A stretch of 64,000 nucleotides of DNA from CAVWGP01 sp963754645 (GTDB lineage Bacteria; Pseudomonadota; Alphaproteobacteria; Bin65), in contig CAVWGP010000002.1 in NCBI GenBank assembly GCA_963754645.1, positions 1 through 64,000 of the forward strand. Reading direction: 5' to 3'. Position 1 is the first letter of the stretch. Each line of letters starts with the position of its first letter. Shown in pieces: positions 1 through 9,318 of the stretch. The translations under genes were made by a program, and so were the position numbers. Under the pieces are notes generated by a model that saw nothing but the letters and a program-made list of their open reading frames with translations, had not been told where the DNA came from and made no database searches.

Positions 1-162
1 GGGAGCGCACGCGTCGCGACTTGGCCGCGCCGCGACGAGAGTTGGCACGGCGGGCGGATTGAATAGCGAGGTTACTCAAGTTCGCTTGCGGCGCCGGCGA
101 CGCCCTCGCGCAATAGGGTGGAGCCCGCGTTTAAGCTGTCGCCCGGCGAGAGCCGTTACTGG

Positions 163-283
163 CATTCCACGGGTGACCCGGCATCCCGATAGCCGATCGT
201 ACTCCGGGGATAGCACGGCGAGTCGCTCAACTCGCCGCTGGAACGTTCCGGAGCAGGCGCGAATTGACCGACGGCCATGCCGG
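163..283. repeat. 121-bp direct repeat, copy 1
   Basis: This 121-bp stretch, starting CATTCCACGGGTGACC, recurs in the same orientation at 6172-6292 with about four mismatches. The two copies enclose roughly 6 kb holding the cbpA-cbpM pair, a recombinase relic and an IS. Copy 2 starts right after the terminal sequence of an IS family seen elsewhere in the window; copy 1 does not. I cannot assign it to a named element. Confidence 0.85.
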
Positions 284-420
284 CGATTGGCGGAATACGG
301 AGAACGCAGCCCTGATTAGCTTGGCGAGATGCAGCAGGGACCTGCGCGTCCGGGACCGTAGTTGGAAACGAAGGCGGATTGCGATGCCTCGCCCAATCGG
401 AAGTTCGATTGGGCCGATGC

Positions 421-905
421 CCTCGAGTTGATTTTGAATGAAGGTTCGCCACGTTTGTGAGCGCCGCCTGTAAGGTTCGGGCATATAGCGAGATACGGTA
501 GCCTGCGACACCAAGAAGCCGAGTTTCAGCAGCTCGCCATGAATCCGTGGCGCACCCCAGAGAAAGTTCTCTCGGGCGATCTGAGCGATCAGGCCACGGA
601 TCTCACGGGCGATCCGTGGGCGCCCGCCACGCCAACGACCGCGTGATCGATATCCCCAGATCAGCGACAATCCCTGACGACGCCAGCGCGGGATTGTCTC
701 CGATTGAACAATGATCAGACTCTCACGCCACCGCTGCCACCAACGCGACAACAGAATCCAAAGCAATCGATCCGACGTACGAAAGCACGGGCGGCGGGTT
801 CTATTGCGCTGCAGCACAGCGACTTGGTGGCGGAGCGCAATCACCTCCATGATCAGCGCGGTGCGCGCCCGAAATTCCGCTCGCGCGGCGCCAACCGCAT
901 CACGC
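421..905 (-). pseudogene. Transposase relic (rve-type DDE, N-terminal part)
   Basis: The minus strand encodes the front half of an IS transposase: an ALRHQ-type leucine/arginine-rich start, then the block GAPRIHGELLKLG that precedes the catalytic core in this family, ending near TWRTFIQNQ. The integrase-like catalytic core with its D-D-E residues is missing because similarity stops around base 421 and unrelated sequence follows. The frame stays open upstream of the first ATG (base 850) to about 905, so the true start may also be lost. The same blocks occur in the complete transposase at 4833-5864 and the broken one at 30874-31890, but this copy is clearly diverged from both. It cannot be functional. 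Confidence 0.7.
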
Positions 906-930
906 AGCGACCTCCACCTGTGGGTCCGGC

Positions 931-994
931 TATTCTTGAATGACCAAAATCGTCAACGAATCACTTCGGATCAGGTTTTGAGAAGGGACAGGCC
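931..994. repeat. 64-bp direct repeat, copy 1
   Basis: Sequence beginning TATTCTTGAATGACC and ending AGAAGGGACAGGCC recurs in the same orientation at 2612-2675 with a handful of mismatches. The two copies bracket the cbpA-cbpM pair. The GGGACA tail resembles ends seen at other mobile-element borders in this window, so these may be terminal remnants of one element; that is inference. Confidence 0.8.
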
Positions 995-1288
995 TTCTTG
1001 CGTCCCTGCCTGTTGCATTTTTGCTCCGGCCGGGTGCTACATAATTACTCCGGCGTTGACACCGTCGACGCTAGCCGAATCCCCCATCGAGTTCAAATCG
1101 GATGACCTTCTCGGTATACACAGCCGTCATCGGCTTTGGTGCACGGCAGCCCCCATGACGAAGTCCCAGTCTTGTTAATGACCGCTCAATGCCGCAATCT
1201 CAGCTCAACAGGCCGGTCATCGGGTGGATGTCGGTTGGATTAACTCTCTTACGCAACGCCCGGCGGTGTTGGTGTCAACGGAGGAGCA
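995..1288. other. Stretch upstream of cbpA with an IS terminus
   Basis: No gene is supported in these 294 bases. Bases 1071-1127 contain the terminal sequence of the IS family that is complete at 30810-31905 (GGATGACCTTCTCGGTATACACA here, compared with the same motif at 6116-6168 and inverted at 30810-30866). The remainder leads into the ribosome-binding site of cbpA. Confidence 0.55.
1071..1127. mobile_element. IS end remnant
   Basis: An orphan IS terminus: CTAGCCGAAT, then a degenerate copy of GAGTCAAACCGGATGACC and of TTTTCGGTACAGACA. The matching termini are at 6116-6168 (attached to a transposase N-terminus) and at 30810-30866 (inverted, complete element). No transposase sequence is attached here. 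Confidence 0.6.
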
Positions 1289-2195
1289 GTGAAAGACCCA
1301 TACGAAATCCTGGGCGTCGCACGCACCGCCTCGCCCGAAGACATTCAGAAGGCGTACCGCCGCTTGGCCAAGAAGCTGCATCCGGACCTCAATCCCGGAA
1401 ACAAGGAGTCGGAGGAGCGATTTAAAGAGGTTGCCGGCGCCTACGATCTCCTTTCGGATCCGGACAAGCGTCGCCGGTTTGATAGCGGAGAGATCGACGC
1501 TTCGGGCTCCGAACGGCCGCGCCAGCGATTTTACAAGGATTTTGCGGCCGAGGCTCCCGCAGGCCATCCTTACGAGAACCCTTCCGGCTTTGCGGATTTT
1601 GCCGAATCGGACGATATTTTTGCGGAGTTGTTCAGACGGCAGGCGCGGGAATCGAGGCGCGCGCGTGGGCCGGACTTGCACTACCGACTTTCGATCGAAT
1701 TTCTCGACGCAGTCAACGGCGCGACCAAGCGGCTGACATTGCCGGACGGTGGATCGCTCGACGTAACAATTCCCTCTGGGATTCAAGAGGGACAAATTTT
1801 GCGGCTTCGCGGAAAGGGAGCCCCATCGCTCGGTGAGGGCGAACCGGGCGACGCGCTGGTGGAGATTTCAATCAATCCTCATCGGTTCTTTTCTCGACAT
1901 GGCGACGATATTCATGTCGACCTGCCGATCACTCTGGCAGAAGCCGTCCTCGGGTCGCGCGTCAGAGTGCCGACACCGACGGGGCCCGTCATCCTGACGG
2001 TGCCGAAGGGATCGAACACTGGTGCTGTCCTCCGCTTGAAGGGAAAAGGCGTTCCACGGCGCGGGTGGCCATGGCGACGAACTCGTCAAGCTTAAGGTCA
2101 TGTTGCCGTCAGAGCCGAACCCTGAGTTGGAAGCCTTTCTCGCCAACTGGGCACCTGGAACGAGCTACGATCCTCGCCGGGATATGCAGCCATGA
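1289..2195 (+). pseudogene. cbpA: DnaJ-type co-chaperone CbpA (frameshifted near its C-terminus)
   Basis: A class-B J-protein that would stimulate the DnaK ATPase and bind client proteins or DNA. The J domain occupies residues 1-65 with the HPD motif at 31-33. A linker without a G/F-rich stretch or zinc finger is followed by the two-lobed substrate-binding region from about residue 120 (VNGATKRLTLPDGG, then DVTIPSGIQEGQ and LRGKG). The frame runs to a stop at 2094, but the expected ending (GGGHGDELVKLKVMLPSEP through DPRRDMQP, stop at 2195) continues in the next frame after one missing G in the GGG run near 2064. The start is GTG at 1289, preceded by GGAGGAG. The 3' end overlaps cbpM, the usual partner order. 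Either recent inactivation of the last 45 residues or a homopolymer sequencing error. Confidence 0.85.
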
Positions 2196-2490
2196 TCATC
2201 AGCAAGCTGGAATTTCTTCGATCGCGCACAACTCGACCTTGAAACCCTGGAAGTGTGGATCGAGGAGGAATGGTTGGTTCCGAGTGGAGACAGCGACCGA
2301 CCCGGCGTTTTCCGAGGCAGACCTGGCGCGTGCGAAATTGATCCGAGAGCTGATGCGGGACCTGGGTGTCAATGACGAGGGAGTGGGCGTAGTCCTGAAC
2401 CTTCTGGATCAGATGCATGGCTTGCGAAAGGCGCTGGCCGACATGCTGCAGTCTTCTCGCGAGCGATCCTCCCCACCTGACGCTGGTTGA
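2192..2490 (+). pseudogene. cbpM: Chaperone modulator CbpM (frameshifted)
   Basis: MerR-like small protein that binds the J domain of CbpA and inhibits it. The start ATG at 2192 overlaps the corrected cbpA stop. The protein must be read across three frames: MIISKLEF, then DRAQLDLETLEVWIEEEW, then AFSEADLARAKL and LGVNDEGVGVVLNLLDQMHGL. The breaks are explained by one extra T in TTT near 2214 and one extra C in CCC near 2298. All characteristic CbpM blocks are present in order, and total length (about 98 residues) is normal. Two single-base insertions in short homopolymers in a 300-base gene look more like sequencing error than decay, but I cannot decide from one sequence. Confidence 0.75.
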
Positions 2491-2892
2491 TCGATAGGCC
2501 GGAATGGGGGCCGCGAATGATCAATCGTATTTGGAGACTACCAACTAAGGCTTTTCTGGTTTCAAGGCTAGGCGTTTGACCCGGCTCTATTCCGAATCTC
2601 GGCGGTACCCATATTCTTGAATGACCGAAACCGTCAATCAATTGCTTCGGACCAGGTTTTGAGAAGGGACAGGCCAAAACGCAATCCGCCGGGTGAAACG
2701 GAAATCGGCAAAGCAGCCCGCGTTGGTTCTGAGCGTCTTCAACGGCGCTGATGTCCGACCTTGGCACTTCTGCGACATGCCGAGCCGCGAGAAGGAGGGC
2801 CGCTCTCAATTAAAAAGCGGACATCGGCGCGCCCGTATGACCGGTGCCTGTTGATATTTCAGAGCCTCGTTGGGACGATGAGCTGAGCAGGT
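2491..2892. other. Intergenic stretch with repeat and transposase scraps
   Basis: No intact gene. It contains copy 2 of the 64-bp repeat (2612-2675) and, on the minus strand around 2815-2880, a scrap reading RPNEALKYQ, typical of the C-terminal tail of rve-type transposases. The rest is unassigned. Confidence 0.5.
2612..2675. repeat. 64-bp direct repeat, copy 2
   Basis: Second copy of the repeat at 931-994, same orientation, lying 122 bases downstream of cbpM. Together the copies flank the chaperone pair as a 1.7-kb unit. Confidence 0.8.
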
Positions 2893-3000
2893 CACTTCAA
2901 CGGCAAGCTGCGCGATGAGCTGCTGAACGTCGAGATCGTCTACTCGCTCGCGGAGGCCAGGATCATGATCGAGAGTGGCGACGCCACTACAACCGCGCAT
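2893..3000 (+). pseudogene. IS3-family OrfB C-terminal fragment
   Basis: The plus strand reads FNGKLRDELLNVEI, YSLAEARIMIE and then, after a frame change, RRHYN, the conserved block near the end of IS3-family OrfB transposases (it carries the last acidic residue of the DDE triad). Only about 36 codons survive. It abuts the end of the serine-recombinase relic on the other strand, so the junction is a product of rearrangement. Confidence 0.65.
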
Positions 3001-4612
3001 CACAACACCCATCTGTCTATGTCGATTGAAGAGAAGAGGCTTTGCTGATCGGGATGCGATCCCGTGGGGTATTTTGGGTTCTGCCGCGCGCGCTCGGTGA
3101 TAGCGCGTGCCGGTGATGACGAGAGAACCGCACGGCTGAAGATCCAGGGACCATCCGGCAGAGGATGAATGCACTTCGATCTCGCCGGCTTCCGCTGCCA
3201 GCCTGAGCGTTTTGGGCGCGACATGGAGAAGCCGCGCGGCCTTGCTGAGGTTCAGCCACGGTTCGATTCCGTCATCGGCGGGCTTGTAGACGGCAATGCG
3301 GTGATGCGAGCGCAGCGAGGTGACGCGCTCGCGCGTCCAGCGATTGCCATAGCCTGTCACCAATCCGTTCCTGTTCAGGATGCCGGCGATGAGATCGTCA
3401 TTGGCGATCAGCACCAGTTGTCGAACCGCGGCAATCACATCGGCTGAGGTGCTGTTGCGCTGCCCGCGCCGCCGTCTGGGCAGGCGTATCTCGCTATGAA
3501 CGCCGCCGATCCAATGGACGACCAGAACGATCTCGGCCGCCTCGGAATCGACATCGGCGATCACCTCATGGATGACGGTGCGGACGATACGCTTCTTCAG
3601 CCGCGCATCGGTCGAAGGGGCGGTCCAGACGGTCTTGAGATCCGCCGCGAGCGTGGCGAGCGATGCCGGATCGGCGACAGGCGCGGCCTTGGCAGCATCA
3701 TGGGCGGCGATCTTGCTTTCGACCTCCGCCACGCGCGCGAGTGCTTTGTTCCAGCGCGCTTCCAGTTCGCCGGCCACCAGCCGGTTGGCCGGGATCGGCG
3801 GCATCGTATTGCCGGAAGGCGCGATCGGCTGCATAGCGCGCCGCTTCGAGATCGCGCTTGAGTGCTTCGCGCACCTGATCGCGCCGCTGGCTGGCCTCTT
3901 TCTCGGCGGCAACGGCCGCCGCAATAGCGCCGGGGCCGACCACGGTGAGAAGCGCTTCCTCAATGGCGTCATCGACCCGCAGGCCGCCAAAGGCGATGCA
4001 ACGCGGCTCGCCATTGTCCATCCAGCCGCGGCTGCAGCTGTAGCGCGGGATGTGATGCTTCGCGCCCGAGTAGCGAAGCGTCAGCTTGCGCCCGCAGCGG
4101 CGGCAACGAAGCAGGCCCGCCAGCAAAGCGTCGCCGTGCTTGGGCGCACCGTGATGGCGGCTGGTGGGGACGTTGCTGCTCACCATCTTGCGGATCGTCT
4201 CGGCCTTCTCCCAGCTGACATAGCCTTCGTGGGCGTTCGGCATCAGCGCCAGCCAATCGCTGCGCGCCTTGCGGCGAATCTTCACGCTGACGCCAGCAGC
4301 ATCATAGCCCGCCGCGACGGCCGTCTTACCATAGGCATAGGCGCCGCCGTAGATCGGGTTCTCGATCATCCGGTGGATGGTGGCGTAGTTCGGGCGCCGC
4401 CAAGCTGTCGTCGCCATCCTTGCCCTTCACCGGCAGATCGAGATCATGCTCGTGGAACCAGAGCAAAGCCTGCCGGGCGCTGCCGAGTTCCAGGACTTTA
4501 TCGAAGACCAGGCCGATGGCCTCCTGCACGCGGCGGTCCGGGTCCTTCTCATAGCGATCGCCGGCCTTCACGAAGCCCACCGGCGCGCTGACGACGAGTT
4601 CGCCGCGACGGG
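3000..4612 (-). pseudogene. Large serine recombinase relic (recombinase and zinc-ribbon domains)
   Basis: Minus-strand relic of a large serine recombinase of the phage-integrase/transposon type. What remains, in order: the start of the recombinase domain (GFVKAGDRYEKDPDRRVQEAI, about 4580), NYATIHRMIENPIYGGAYAYG, a CRRCG...YSC zinc ribbon (about 4100), a long helical region, and a C-terminus with HPLPDGPWIFSR and NPKYPTGSHPDQQSLFSS. These lie in at least four reading segments (4580-4326, 4417-3870, 3870-3180, 3180-3000), so there are three or more frameshifts. The N-terminal catalytic domain with the active serine is missing: similarity stops at 4612, where an IS begins. It cannot catalyse recombination. 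Confidence 0.75.
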
Positions 4613-5936
4613 TGTCCCTGTCGCAAAATACATAATCGGATAATTCGATTTAGGACGAGCCTCCTGCAAACGTCCCACCGCGCTCAAGGGCTGCCTTCCG
4701 ACAGAAGGAGACGATATGGAAGGGCGATCTAACGGGCAGCCGACGCGCTGATGCGAGCTTGCCTGGTACTCGAAACGGCAGAATGCGATGCGCTGCAGCG
4801 GGCGTGGCGTTGGTTCAGGCCACTACGCCACGTCAGGCGGCAAGGCGCTCGTAGTGATGGTGCAGGCCGCCCACCATTGGGAACGCAATGACCTTGCCGG
4901 CGCTGGGTGGCTGGATTGGACGATCGTGCGGACAATCCTTGTCGAGGGCAAGGTGGGTGCGGGATCGGTGATAGTAGTCGACGTAGGACACGAGAACGCG
5001 GCGCAGATGGCGTTCGTTGAAGATAATGACGTGATCGAGACACTCGCGGCGGATTGAGCCGATGACGCGCTCAGCATACGGGTTTTGCCAAGGCGAACGC
5101 GGTGCGGTGACGACCTCGTCGATTCCCATGGCTTGGACGCGCCTACGAAACCTCGGACCGTATGACGCATCACGATCGCGGAGCAGATAGCGCGGTGCGG
5201 TGTCCCAGGGAAAAGCCTCAGTAATCTGCTGGGATAGCCAATCCTGGGTGGGATGCTGGGTGATGGCGAAGTGAAGGATCTGCCGACGGGCATGGCCGAG
5301 AACGATCGCGACGTAGAGAAGCTTGAACGCGCCGGAGGCAACGACAAACATGTCGAGGGCGGCGATCCCACACATTTGGTTTTGCAAGAAGGTCCGCCAA
5401 GACGGGGAGGGGGACTTGGATCGCTTGACCATGTACTTGGCCACCGCGGTCTGTCCGATGCGGATCCCGAGCTTGAGGAGTTCACCGTGGATCCGTGGCG
5501 CACCCCACAGCGGATTGGCTTGGCTCATTCGGCGGATCAAGGCGCGGACATCATGGCCAACCGCCGGGCGGCCGCGCTGACCTAAACTGGAACGCCAACG
5601 CCAATAGAGCCGGAAACCACTTCGATGCCAATGAATGACGGTCGCCGGCTTGACCAAAATCATCGCCTCGAGACAGCGCGGCCAGAGCCGGTAGAGCCAG
5701 GCCCAAAACAGGCGGTCGCTGGAGCGAAGGCGCAGCCTGCGTGGGCACTGGCGTCGGAGTACACCAAGCTGATGGCGGAGGGCGATGACCTCCAGTTCCA
5801 GCGAGGCGCGGCGACGAAGGCGGAAGAACAGCAGGGAAAGGACGGCGGATACGAGCGCGATCATGCCGGCGACGCTACGGCAGTCGATCCTGCAACACCA
5901 TGTTCTCTATGGATTATTGATTTTACGACAGGGACA
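4613..5936 (-). mobile_element. Complete rve-type insertion sequence, 1324 bp
   Basis: The ends match as inverted repeats: TGTCCCTGTCGCAAAAT at 4613-4629 and, on the other strand from 5936, TGTCCCTGTCGTAAAAT. One transposase gene lies between. The left neighbour is the beheaded recombinase and the right neighbour is a fragment of a second IS family. No target-site duplication is visible at the two borders, so the present flanks have probably been joined by deletion or recombination after insertion. Confidence 0.8.
4833..5864 (-). CDS. DDE transposase with integrase core (343 aa)
   Basis: Full-length transposase for the IS at 4613-5936; it would cut and join the IS ends. The N-terminal part has a hydrophobic start, VIALRHQL and a basic helical region (DNA binding), followed by GAPRIHGELLKLG at about residues 120-135. 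The catalytic core shows an early acidic residue in AALDMFVV, the second in YLLRDRDASYG, and the glutamate in NPYAERVIGSIRRECLDH. Typical C-terminal blocks YYHRSRTHLALDKDCP and GGLHHHY are present. Length and motifs look intact. The fold matches IS3/IS481-like rve transposases; I do not name the exact IS family. Confidence 0.9.
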   Translation of the reverse strand: MIALVSAVLSLLFFRLRRRASLELEVIALRHQLGVLRRQCPRRLRLRSSDRLFWAWLYRLWPRCLEAMILVKPATVIHWHRSGFRLYWRWRSSLGQRGRPAVGHDVRALIRRMSQANPLWGAPRIHGELLKLGIRIGQTAVAKYMVKRSKSPSPSWRTFLQNQMCGIAALDMFVVASGAFKLLYVAIVLGHARRQILHFAITQHPTQDWLSQQITEAFPWDTAPRYLLRDRDASYGPRFRRRVQAMGIDEVVTAPRSPWQNPYAERVIGSIRRECLDHVIIFNERHLRRVLVSYVDYYHRSRTHLALDKDCPHDRPIQPPSAGKVIAFPMVGGLHHHYERLAA

Positions 5937-6168
5937 GCCAGATGAAGAAAAGGCGATCGCCGTTCGAAAGCTTGACGCGGCCGCGCAGCTTACGCCGCAA
6001 CACGATGATCTGCTGCCGGAGTGCCGCGTTCTCCGCCTCGAGAATCAATTTGGACCGGAGCGGCGCGGCCAAGAGGGCCAGGAACAAAGGGATCAATGCG
6101 ATCATCGCCGCCGACGGTATCCGGAATCCTCACTGAGTCAAACCGGATGACCTTTTCGGTACAGACAA
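5937..6168 (-). mobile_element. IS fragment: left end plus transposase N-terminus
   Basis: A piece of the IS family that is complete at 30810-31905. Bases 5937-6105 encode, on the minus strand, the transposase start: MIAL, ENAALRQQ, VLRRKLRGRV and DRLFFIWL. Bases 6116-6168 are the terminal sequence (GGATGACCTTTTCGGTACAGACA). The rest of the transposase is gone: the reading frame runs straight into the end of the neighbouring IS at 5936, which was evidently inserted into this element. Confidence 0.75.
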
Positions 6169-6171
6169 CAG

Positions 6172-6292
6172 CATTCCACGGGTGACCCGGCATCCCGATA
6201 GCCGATCGTACTCCGGGGATAGCACGGCGAGTCGCCCCACTCGACGCTGGAACGTTCCAGAGCAGGCGCGAATTGACCGACGGCCATGCCGG
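6172..6292. repeat. 121-bp direct repeat, copy 2
   Basis: Second copy of the repeat at 163-283 (about 97% identical by eye), starting three bases after an IS terminus. Confidence 0.85.
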
Positions 6293-6336
6293 TCCCCACT
6301 GAATATTCATCCCCGAATGAGTCTGCGGCAGTGATA

Positions 6337-6388
6337 GGCCTCCACCACAATATGCCCGCGGATGAATTTGCGGTAGGCACAAGGGACA
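6337..6388. repeat. Dispersed 50-bp repeat, copy 1
   Basis: GGCCTCCACCACAATATGCC, then CGGATGAATTT and a GGGACA tail. A near copy lies 50 kb away at 56657-56703 in the same orientation. Both sit at the border between mobile-element debris and an intact catabolic gene block, so they may be the outer end of one element type. I could not assign it. Confidence 0.55.
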
Positions 6389-6434
6389 ACCGTCGCGTCG
6401 AAAAAAAACTTTTTCGGGCTCTGGCTTTCCGCTC

Positions 6435-7724
6435 CTATCGGCTGCGGCCGAAGACCAGGTCCGGCAGCCAGAGCGAGATTTCCGGGATGTACGTGATTGC
6501 AACAAGGGCGGCCAGCAACGGGATCAACATCGGCAGGGTTGCGCGCGTGATCGCTTCCAAGCTGATTTTCGTGATCGACGACATGACAAAAAGGCCAATT
6601 CCCATCGGAGGATGAACGATCCCGATGATCAAATTAAAGCAAAGAATGACGCCGAAATGCACGGGGTCGACGCCGTAGCTTGCCGCGACCGGCATTAAGA
6701 TCGGCGCTGTGATCAGCAGCGCCGGCGTGGTTTCCAGAATACAGCCGATGACCAGCACAACGACGTTGATAATCAACAGACCCCAGAATCTATCTGAGGT
6801 TATCGAGGTGAGCGCTTCGGAGACGACGTGCGCCACGCGATCGGCCGTGAGGATGTGGCCCATGACCGTCGAAATCGCGATGAGGTAGAGGATCGATGCC
6901 GACATCATCGCCGAACTCGAGAGGGCGGCACCGAGATTCGCGCGCGTGAAGCCGCGATAGAGGAAGCCGAGCAACACGGCATAGACCACGGCCACGATCC
7001 CGGCCTCGGTCGCGGTCACTGCGCCGATCCGCATCGCGCCCAAAATGACGATCGGGGCGAGCAGGGCCGGGATCGCGTCGCGCGTCTCGAAAGCGGCGCG
7101 CCGCCAAGTGAGCGGCCGCGGCGGCGGGCATTTCTCGCGTCGCATGAGCACGACGACGGCGATATGGATCATGATGAAAGCGGCGATGAGAATTCCCGCC
7201 CCGACGCCGGCGAGGAAGAGGCGGCCGATCGAGACATTCGTCGACGCGGCATAGATGACGAACATGATCGAGGGCGGAATGATCGGGCCGAGAGTCGAGG
7301 ACGCGAGCGCGACGCTCGCGGCGAAGGCCTCGCGATAGCCGGCTTCGCGCATCGCCTTGACTGTGATCGTTCCCAGGCCGGCAATGTCGGCGAGCGCCGC
7401 GCCCGACATGCCGGAAAAGATCACGCTCGCTCCGACATTGACCTGCGCCAAGCCGCCGGGAATGCGGGCAAAGATCATTTCGCAGAACGAAAACAGCCGC
7501 GTGGTGGCCCCGCCGATATTGAACAGGTTGCCGGCCAACACGAAAAACGGGATGGCCAGGAGTATGAAAGACTCGATCCCGCCCATCATGTAGCGCGGGA
7601 TTTCCTGGAGCGACTTGCCATCGGCGAGAAGTGCCAGGATGCAGCCGGTCCCGATCGAGATCGTCACCGGCACGCGGAGCGCGAAAAGCAGCAGGAACGT
7701 GCCGAAGACGATCGCGCTCGCCAT
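6435..7724 (-). CDS. dctM: TRAP transporter large permease DctM (module 1)
   Basis: Inner-membrane subunit of a tripartite ATP-independent periplasmic importer, the sodium-coupled translocation channel for a small organic acid. It is 429 residues long, the usual DctM length, and nearly all hydrophobic, with about 11-12 membrane segments. The hallmark blocks PFFVLAGNLFN, SGMSGAALADIAGLGT and GPIIPPSIMFV are present, as is HPPMGIGLF near the end. I place the start at the ATG at 7724, which overlaps the dctQ stop (TGATG); upstream codons in the same frame are the antisense of dctQ. Last gene of the minus-strand run. The substrate cannot be read from the sequence, but the neighbours point to an amide- or ring-amide-type organic acid. 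Confidence 0.93.
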   Translation of the reverse strand: MASAIVFGTFLLLFALRVPVTISIGTGCILALLADGKSLQEIPRYMMGGIESFILLAIPFFVLAGNLFNIGGATTRLFSFCEMIFARIPGGLAQVNVGASVIFSGMSGAALADIAGLGTITVKAMREAGYREAFAASVALASSTLGPIIPPSIMFVIYAASTNVSIGRLFLAGVGAGILIAAFIMIHIAVVVLMRREKCPPPRPLTWRRAAFETRDAIPALLAPIVILGAMRIGAVTATEAGIVAVVYAVLLGFLYRGFTRANLGAALSSSAMMSASILYLIAISTVMGHILTADRVAHVVSEALTSITSDRFWGLLIINVVVLVIGCILETTPALLITAPILMPVAASYGVDPVHFGVILCFNLIIGIVHPPMGIGLFVMSSITKISLEAITRATLPMLIPLLAALVAITYIPEISLWLPDLVFGRSR

Positions 7725-8299
7725 CACATCGTCTCGAGGGGAGGGAGAAGCGCGGTTTTGCTTTCGCGTTCTTGGACGACGGCGCCATCGCGCCAGCCGC
7801 GCCACGAAACCGCGCAGTAGTAGAGCGAGGTTGCGGCGATCGAGGCCCCGCCCACGATCAACGGTATCGTGGCGTAGAAGCGCGGCAGCTCGAGAATATA
7901 GGAGGTCGTGTTGATCTGGAGCGGGTAAAGCGCGACCGCTTCGAAAACAATGACGGTGCCCAAGGCGAGGCTGCAAAACCAAGCAAGCAGCGCCAGCGGC
8001 CATTGGATTCGCGGCGGAAACCGGCGCACGAAAAATTCCAGCGCCACATCGGCGCGTGCCATGTGCATCGCGGCCGCGCCGATGAAAACGAGGACATTGG
8101 TCAGCAGCAGCGAGATTTCCTCGGACCACACCAGCGACGCGTTGAAGGCGTAGCGAACGACGATGGCCGCCATGGTGAGGCCGGTGATCGCGAGGAGGGC
8201 GAGGACGGCGACAAGAAGCTCGCAGCGTCCGACAAGACGCAGCGCACGGCCGAACGGCCCGAGCGCGGCCGCGGCCGATCGGCTCGAAACCGCCGCCAC
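7724..8299 (-). CDS. dctQ: TRAP transporter small permease DctQ (module 1)
   Basis: Small membrane subunit that bridges the solute-binding protein and DctM. From the GTG at 8299 it is 191 residues with four predicted membrane segments (about residues 28-50, 60-80, 95-118 and 135-158) and the typical RYAFNASLVWSEEIS block after the first segment. The frame is open far upstream, but those codons lie inside dctP on the other frame, so the GTG start is preferred. It lies 17 bases after the dctP stop and overlaps dctM, so translation is probably coupled. Confidence 0.88.
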   Translation of the reverse strand: MAAVSSRSAAAALGPFGRALRLVGRCELLVAVLALLAITGLTMAAIVVRYAFNASLVWSEEISLLLTNVLVFIGAAAMHMARADVALEFFVRRFPPRIQWPLALLAWFCSLALGTVIVFEAVALYPLQINTTSYILELPRFYATIPLIVGGASIAATSLYYCAVSWRGWRDGAVVQERESKTALLPPLETM

Positions 8300-8316
8300 G
8301 GCCGGTCGGGCGGCGC

Positions 8317-9318
8317 CTATTTCAGGTCGGTTATCGCCTTGATCATGCCCTTCGGCACGATGCCTTCTTCCTCGAATTTCACGTAGGCCGCCTGCATCGC
8401 CTGTTGCCACGGCGCCAAGGGCGGCTCGATGATCGACACACCATGCTCGGTTCGCACCTTCTCTCGGAAGATGCGTGTCGCGTCGGCCGTGAGCTGGGTG
8501 AAGCGCTCGCCGGCTTCTTTCGCGGCCTCGCGGATCGCCGCGATCTGTTCCGCGCTGAGCTTGTCGACCGTCTTCTTGCTCAGCACCGGGATATAGATCT
8601 GGAAATATTCCTGGGTCACCGTCAAATATTTCGCCACTTCGGTCTGCTTCATTTGATAGTGGGCCTCGACGCGCGCCGTGACCGCTTCGACCGTGCCGGT
8701 CGCCAGCGCGGCATAGGTTTCGCCCCAAGGAATAATGACCGTGTTCGCGCCGAGCGTTTGCCACGACAAAACGGGGACGCGCGCCTGAAACATTCGCAGC
8801 TTCATGCCCTTGAGATCGGCCGGCGTGAACACCGCCTTTTTCGACAACAAGGTGCGGTCCGACATGAAACGCCAGTTGATCGGGTCTTTCAGGAAAACGA
8901 GGTTGCGTTGCTTCTCAAGGTCGCTCAGCATTTCCTGAAAGGCCGGCGTCGCCAGGAATTTGGCGAGATGCTCGCGGTCGCGAAACAGATAGGGCATGCC
9001 GAACACGCCGAAGCGCTTATCCCAGTTGCCGTACCACTCGAGCAGTTCGACCATCATATCGAGCTGGCCGGCCTGCAGGCTTTCGAGCATGACGTTGACG
9101 GCGCCAAGCTGCGACGAGGGAAAGACCTGAAGCGTTACCGAACCCTTGCTGCGTTCCTTGATGCGATCCGCAAGGAAGGTGAATGCCTCGTGCTCGGGCG
9201 AGGTCGGCGGCAGGATATGGCCCATGCGCAGAGTCGTTTGCGCGACGGTCGGCGCGCCGGCGGCAAGAGCACACATGACGGTTGCCGCCAGGAAAAATCT
9301 CGAAATCGTCCGGACCAA
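8317..9318 (-). CDS. dctP: TRAP transporter solute-binding protein DctP (module 1)
   Basis: Periplasmic receptor of the module-1 TRAP importer, 333 residues. The signal peptide covers about residues 1-26, with cleavage near TVAQ/TTLRMG. The mature part shows the DctP pattern: GHILPPTSPEHEA, a middle DLKGMKLRMFQ block, and GANTVIIPWGETYAAL, which includes the substrate-contacting region (the family's carboxylate-binding arginine is probably in KLRMFQ). The start is TTG at 9318 with GGAGGCAAC just upstream. First gene of dctP-dctQ-dctM; a hairpin lies 34 bases upstream. Confidence 0.92.
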   Translation of the reverse strand: MVRTISRFFLAATVMCALAAGAPTVAQTTLRMGHILPPTSPEHEAFTFLADRIKERSKGSVTLQVFPSSQLGAVNVMLESLQAGQLDMMVELLEWYGNWDKRFGVFGMPYLFRDREHLAKFLATPAFQEMLSDLEKQRNLVFLKDPINWRFMSDRTLLSKKAVFTPADLKGMKLRMFQARVPVLSWQTLGANTVIIPWGETYAALATGTVEAVTARVEAHYQMKQTEVAKYLTVTQEYFQIYIPVLSKKTVDKLSAEQIAAIREAAKEAGERFTQLTADATRIFREKVRTEHGVSIIEPPLAPWQQAMQAAYVKFEEEGIVPKGMIKAITDLK

